Of a stretch of 9,091 nucleotides of DNA, positions 6,567 through 9,091 are shown piece by piece. Source of the DNA: Sulfuricella sp. (lineage in GTDB: Bacteria; Pseudomonadota; Gammaproteobacteria; Burkholderiales; Sulfuricellaceae); NCBI GenBank assembly GCA_019911785.1, contig JAIOJM010000245.1:1-9091 (forward strand), in the 5' to 3' direction. Numbering within the stretch: position 1 is the first letter of the stretch; every line of letters starts with the position of its first letter. Made by a program: the position numbers and the translations under genes. Below the pieces are notes generated by a model, which was given only the letters and a program-made list of their open reading frames with translations, did not search any database and was not told the DNA's origin.

Positions 6567-7406
6567 GTGAAGGCAAACCTGACCGGCGTGTTGCAGGCTG
6601 CTGCAGGCGGTATCGGTTCGTTCAATGTGCTTGACCTCGACATGGCACAGGCGGTGCTCGATGCCGCCGAAGCGGCCCGTCGCCCGGTGATTGTGGGCAT
6701 CGCCTCACGCCATTGGGACAGCATACGGGCGCCCCGGCTGGCGCCATCGCTGCTTGCCATGATCGAGCAGGCGACAGTGCCCGCCGCACTGCACCTCGAC
6801 CATGCCAACGAGCGCCAGCTCGACATGATACGTGCCGCCCTCGATCTGGGCTTCACCAGCATCATGATCGACGGCTCCCACCTGCCGTTCTCCAAAAACG
6901 CCGCACTCACTGCCCGGGTGGTGGAACTGGCGCGGGATTACGGCGCCGGCGTGGAAGGGGAGCTGGGCGGCATCGCCGGTGAGGAAGGCGTGGCCGACAC
7001 CGGTGCCGACTCGCCCGAACAAATGCCCTATACTGATCCGGCAGAGGCAACCCGTTTCGTCGCCGAAACCGGCGTGGACGCGCTGGCGGTCGCGGTCGGC
7101 ACCGCCCATGGCATCTACAAGCACGAGCCGAAAATCGATTTCGACACCATCCGCAACGTGGCCAAGGCGACCCCGGTGCCGCTGGTGATGCACGGCGCAA
7201 CTGGCATCAGCAACGAAGTCATCCGGCTATCGGTGCAAATCGGCATCCGGAAAATCAACTATTTCTCCGGCCTGCTGGCCGAGGGAATAAACGAAATACG
7301 GGAAACCGCCAAGCTGGACGGCTACGATTTTCTCGGTTTCAAGCAGAGGCTGGCGGCCCGCTGGAAAGCGGATGTACGACGGCAGATCGAGCTTTACGCA
7401 GGTTGA
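6567..7406 (+). CDS. Class II (zinc-dependent) ketose-bisphosphate-type aldolase
   Basis: This 279-residue TIM-barrel aldolase of the FbaA/GatY/KbaY superfamily would reversibly join or cleave dihydroxyacetone phosphate (or a similar ketone) and an aldehyde. LHLDHA (75-80) supplies the catalytic Asp78 and zinc ligand His79. VEGELG (129-134) carries the conserved glutamates, GTAHG (178-182) has zinc ligand His181, and VMHGATG (207-213) has His209. KINYFSG (229-235) is the phosphate-binding strand, where most relatives have KIN followed by small residues. The residues around 44-53 (GIASRHWDSI) differ from the common pattern in fructose- and tagatose-bisphosphate aldolases, so the substrate may differ too. 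The start is GTG at 6567, 3 bases after the kinase stop, giving the sequence MKANLTG; the kinase end (GATCAGGGA) can provide the ribosome-binding site. A housekeeping glycolytic role is less likely given this tight link to the kinase and glcD. Confidence 0.88.
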   Translation: MKANLTGVLQAAAGGIGSFNVLDLDMAQAVLDAAEAARRPVIVGIASRHWDSIRAPRLAPSLLAMIEQATVPAALHLDHANERQLDMIRAALDLGFTSIMIDGSHLPFSKNAALTARVVELARDYGAGVEGELGGIAGEEGVADTGADSPEQMPYTDPAEATRFVAETGVDALAVAVGTAHGIYKHEPKIDFDTIRNVAKATPVPLVMHGATGISNEVIRLSVQIGIRKINYFSGLLAEGINEIRETAKLDGYDFLGFKQRLAARWKADVRRQIELYAG

Positions 7407-7409
7407 CGG

Positions 7410-8876
7410 ATGAGCGCAGCAATGGAAAAGCATGAACTGGTAAAACGACTGCAGGGGATTCTTCCCTCCGACGCGGTACTGCATGAGGAGGAAGACCTCA
7501 AGCCGTTCGAATGCGACGGCCTGTCGGCCTACCGCCAAGTGCCGCTGGCGGTGGTGCTGCCGGAAACCGAGGAGCAGGTGCGCGAAATCCTGCTGCTGTG
7601 CCGCCGCGAAAACGTGCCGGTGGTGGCGCGTGGCGCCGGCACCGGGCTGTCGGGCGGGGCGCTGCCGCTCGCTGACGGCGTGCTGCTCAGCCTGTCGAAG
7701 TTCAACCGCATCCTGGCGCTCGACCCCCTCGCCCGCATCGCCCGCGTCCAGCCCGGCGTGCGCAACCTGGCCATTTCCGAGGCGGCGGCGCCGCACGGCC
7801 TGTATTACGCCCCCGACCCGTCGAGCCAGATCGCCTGCTCCATCGGTGGCAACGTGGCGGAAAACGCCGGCGGGGTGCATTGCCTGAAATACGGCCTCAC
7901 CGTCCACAACGTGCTCAAGCTGCGCGCCTACACCATGGATGGCGAACTGCTGGAGATCGGTTCGGAGGCCATGGATTCCGCCGGCTACGACCTGCTGGCG
8001 CTGCTTACCGGCAGCGAGGGCATGCTCGGCGTGATCACCGAGGTGACGGTAAAGCTGTTGCCCAGGCCCGAACTCGCCCAGGTGGTAATGGCGGCGTTCG
8101 ACACGGTGGCAGAGGCCGGCGCCGCGGTGGGCGAGATCATCGCCGCCGGCATCATCCCGGCCGGCCTGGAAATGATGGATCGGCTTTCGATCCAGGCGGC
8201 GGAGGATTTCGTCCACGCCGGTTACCCCCTCGACGCCGAAGCCATCCTGCTGTGCGAGTCGGACGGCACGCCGGAAGAAGTCGCCGAGGAAATCGCCAAA
8301 ATGCAGGCGATACTCTCGCGCTGCGGCGCAACCTCGCTGCGCACCTCTGCGAACGAGACGGATCGTCTCAGGCTGTGGGCAGGACGCAAGGCCGCCTTCC
8401 CCGCCGTGGGCCGCCTCTCCCCCGATTACTACTGCATGGACGGCACCATCCCGCGCCGCGAGCTGACCCACGTGCTGCGCCGCATCGACGAGCTGTCCCA
8501 GGAATACGGCCTGCGCGTGGCCAACGTGTTCCACGCCGGCGACGGCAACCTCCATCCCCTGATCCTGTACGATGCCAATCAGCCGGGCGAATTCCATCGC
8601 GCCGAGGAGCTCGGCGGCAAGATCCTGGAACTGTGCGTGGAAGTAGGCGGCACCATCACCGGCGAGCACGGCGTCGGGATCGAGAAAATCAACCAGATGT
8701 GCGCGCAGTTCAATCCCGAGGAACTGCAGAGGTTCCGCGAGGTGAAGCTGGCATTCGACCGGTCCGGCCTGCTCAACCCCGGCAAGGTGATCCCCACCGC
8801 CCACCGCTGCGCGGAATTCGGCGGCATGCACGTGCACCACGGGCAGGTGCCGTTCCCTGATATTCCCCGTTTTTGA
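7410..8876 (+). CDS. glcD: Glycolate oxidase (dehydrogenase) FAD-binding subunit GlcD
   Basis: This 488-residue flavoprotein subunit of the membrane-associated GlcDEF complex oxidises glycolate to glyoxylate, passing electrons through the iron-sulfur subunit GlcF to quinone (family knowledge). The FAD-binding (VAO/PCMH-type) domain shows VARGAGTGLSGG (72-83), IGGNVAENAGG (145-155) and GSEGMLGV (201-208). The C-terminal catalytic domain has HAGDGNLHP (375-383), ITGEHGVG (416-423) and LLNPGK (454-459). The tail GGMHVHHGQVPFPDIPRF is typical of proteobacterial GlcD. D-lactate dehydrogenases share this fold, but the GlcE-like gene next door favours glycolate. The ATG at 7410 lies 3 bases after the aldolase stop, with AGG at 7400-7402. 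A second ATG at 7422 is possible but has a weaker upstream signal. Confidence 0.95.
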   Translation: MSAAMEKHELVKRLQGILPSDAVLHEEEDLKPFECDGLSAYRQVPLAVVLPETEEQVREILLLCRRENVPVVARGAGTGLSGGALPLADGVLLSLSKFNRILALDPLARIARVQPGVRNLAISEAAAPHGLYYAPDPSSQIACSIGGNVAENAGGVHCLKYGLTVHNVLKLRAYTMDGELLEIGSEAMDSAGYDLLALLTGSEGMLGVITEVTVKLLPRPELAQVVMAAFDTVAEAGAAVGEIIAAGIIPAGLEMMDRLSIQAAEDFVHAGYPLDAEAILLCESDGTPEEVAEEIAKMQAILSRCGATSLRTSANETDRLRLWAGRKAAFPAVGRLSPDYYCMDGTIPRRELTHVLRRIDELSQEYGLRVANVFHAGDGNLHPLILYDANQPGEFHRAEELGGKILELCVEVGGTITGEHGVGIEKINQMCAQFNPEELQRFREVKLAFDRSGLLNPGKVIPTAHRCAEFGGMHVHHGQVPFPDIPRF

Positions 8877-8892
8877 GAAGATAGATAAAGCG

Positions 8893-9091
8893 ATGCAGGA
8901 CATCATCGAACAATTCAGCCAGACCGTGCGCGAAGCCGGCCGTGATCGCCGCCCGTTGCGCATCCTCGGCTCGGGCAGCAAGTCGTTCTACGGCCGCCCT
9001 GTGCATGGCGAAACACTGGACGCGACCGTTTGTCACGGCATCGTTTCCTACGAGCCCACCGAGCTCGTGCTCACCGCCCGTGCCGGCACGC
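8893..9091 (+). CDS. glcE: Glycolate oxidase FAD-binding subunit GlcE, N-terminal part (cut by window end)
   Basis: An open frame starts at ATG 8893, 16 bases after glcD stops, and runs to the window end without a stop, giving 66 residues. It begins MQDIIEQFSQTVREA and continues with LRILGSGSKSFYG (23-35), matching the start of the GlcE FAD-binding domain, where a short helix precedes the PCMH-type nucleotide loop. SYEPTELVLTARAGT near the cut end matches the next family strand. GlcE is shorter (about 350 residues) than GlcD and is the second flavin-domain subunit of the complex. The purine-rich GAGAAGATAG around 8875-8884 may serve as ribosome-binding site. The rest of the gene and the expected glcF lie outside the window. 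It is identified mainly by short motifs plus position after glcD. Confidence 0.9.
   Translation, partial: MQDIIEQFSQTVREAGRDRRPLRILGSGSKSFYGRPVHGETLDATVCHGIVSYEPTELVLTARAGT

Noticed and set aside
7227..8981. 584-codon open frame on the minus strand across glcD
   Set aside because: It is a shadow of glcD and its flanks, with low-complexity composition and no family motif.
1..9091. CRISPR array, tRNA, rRNA, toxin-antitoxin or phage-defence genes
   Set aside because: I saw no spaced direct repeats, tRNA cloverleaf or rRNA-like stretch, and all genes are metabolic and tightly packed.

Overview
The window is a dense, GC-rich stretch in which every gene reads on the + strand. It carries six complete genes and the start of a seventh. 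In order they encode a hydroxypyruvate reductase (HprA-like), malate synthase A, a thiamine-diphosphate enzyme of the transketolase/phosphoketolase superfamily, a four-carbon acid-sugar kinase (DUF1537 family), a class II (metal-dependent) ketose-bisphosphate-type aldolase, GlcD, and the N-terminus of GlcE. Codon use, protein similarity and the REP-type repeat suggest a proteobacterium. The gene set would suit a chemolithoautotrophic beta- or gammaproteobacterium that salvages Rubisco-derived glycolate, but no Rubisco or phosphoglycolate phosphatase is visible, so this placement is inference.

Layout. Positions 1-136 are a short non-coding leader containing a REP doublet (REPIN). Genes hprA (137-1084) and aceB (1108-2700) are 23 bases apart and look co-transcribed. 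A 169-base AT-rich gap (2701-2869) holds two similar palindromes spaced two helical turns apart, probably operator sites, and marks a second promoter. The ThDP enzyme follows (2870-5092). A 166-base gap contains a 148-bp repeat element with terminal inverted repeats built from 9-base units. Then the kinase (5259-6563), aldolase (6567-7406), glcD (7410-8876) and glcE (8893 to the window end) are packed tightly; the first three are 3 bases apart and the aldolase starts with GTG.

How the genes may work together. GlcD and GlcE (with GlcF, expected just beyond the window) oxidise glycolate to glyoxylate. Malate synthase condenses glyoxylate with acetyl-CoA, and HprA reduces hydroxypyruvate and/or glyoxylate. 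That is a recognisable C2-salvage core. The ThDP enzyme, kinase and aldolase are the unexplained part. The ThDP enzyme has a transketolase-like N-terminal half and a phosphoketolase-like C-terminal half, without the canonical phosphoketolase signature. The kinase and aldolase resemble acid-sugar catabolic enzymes but lack their usual dehydrogenase, isomerase and decarboxylase partners. Together they could form an undescribed branch linking C2 units to sugar phosphates. The exact chemistry cannot be read from the sequence.
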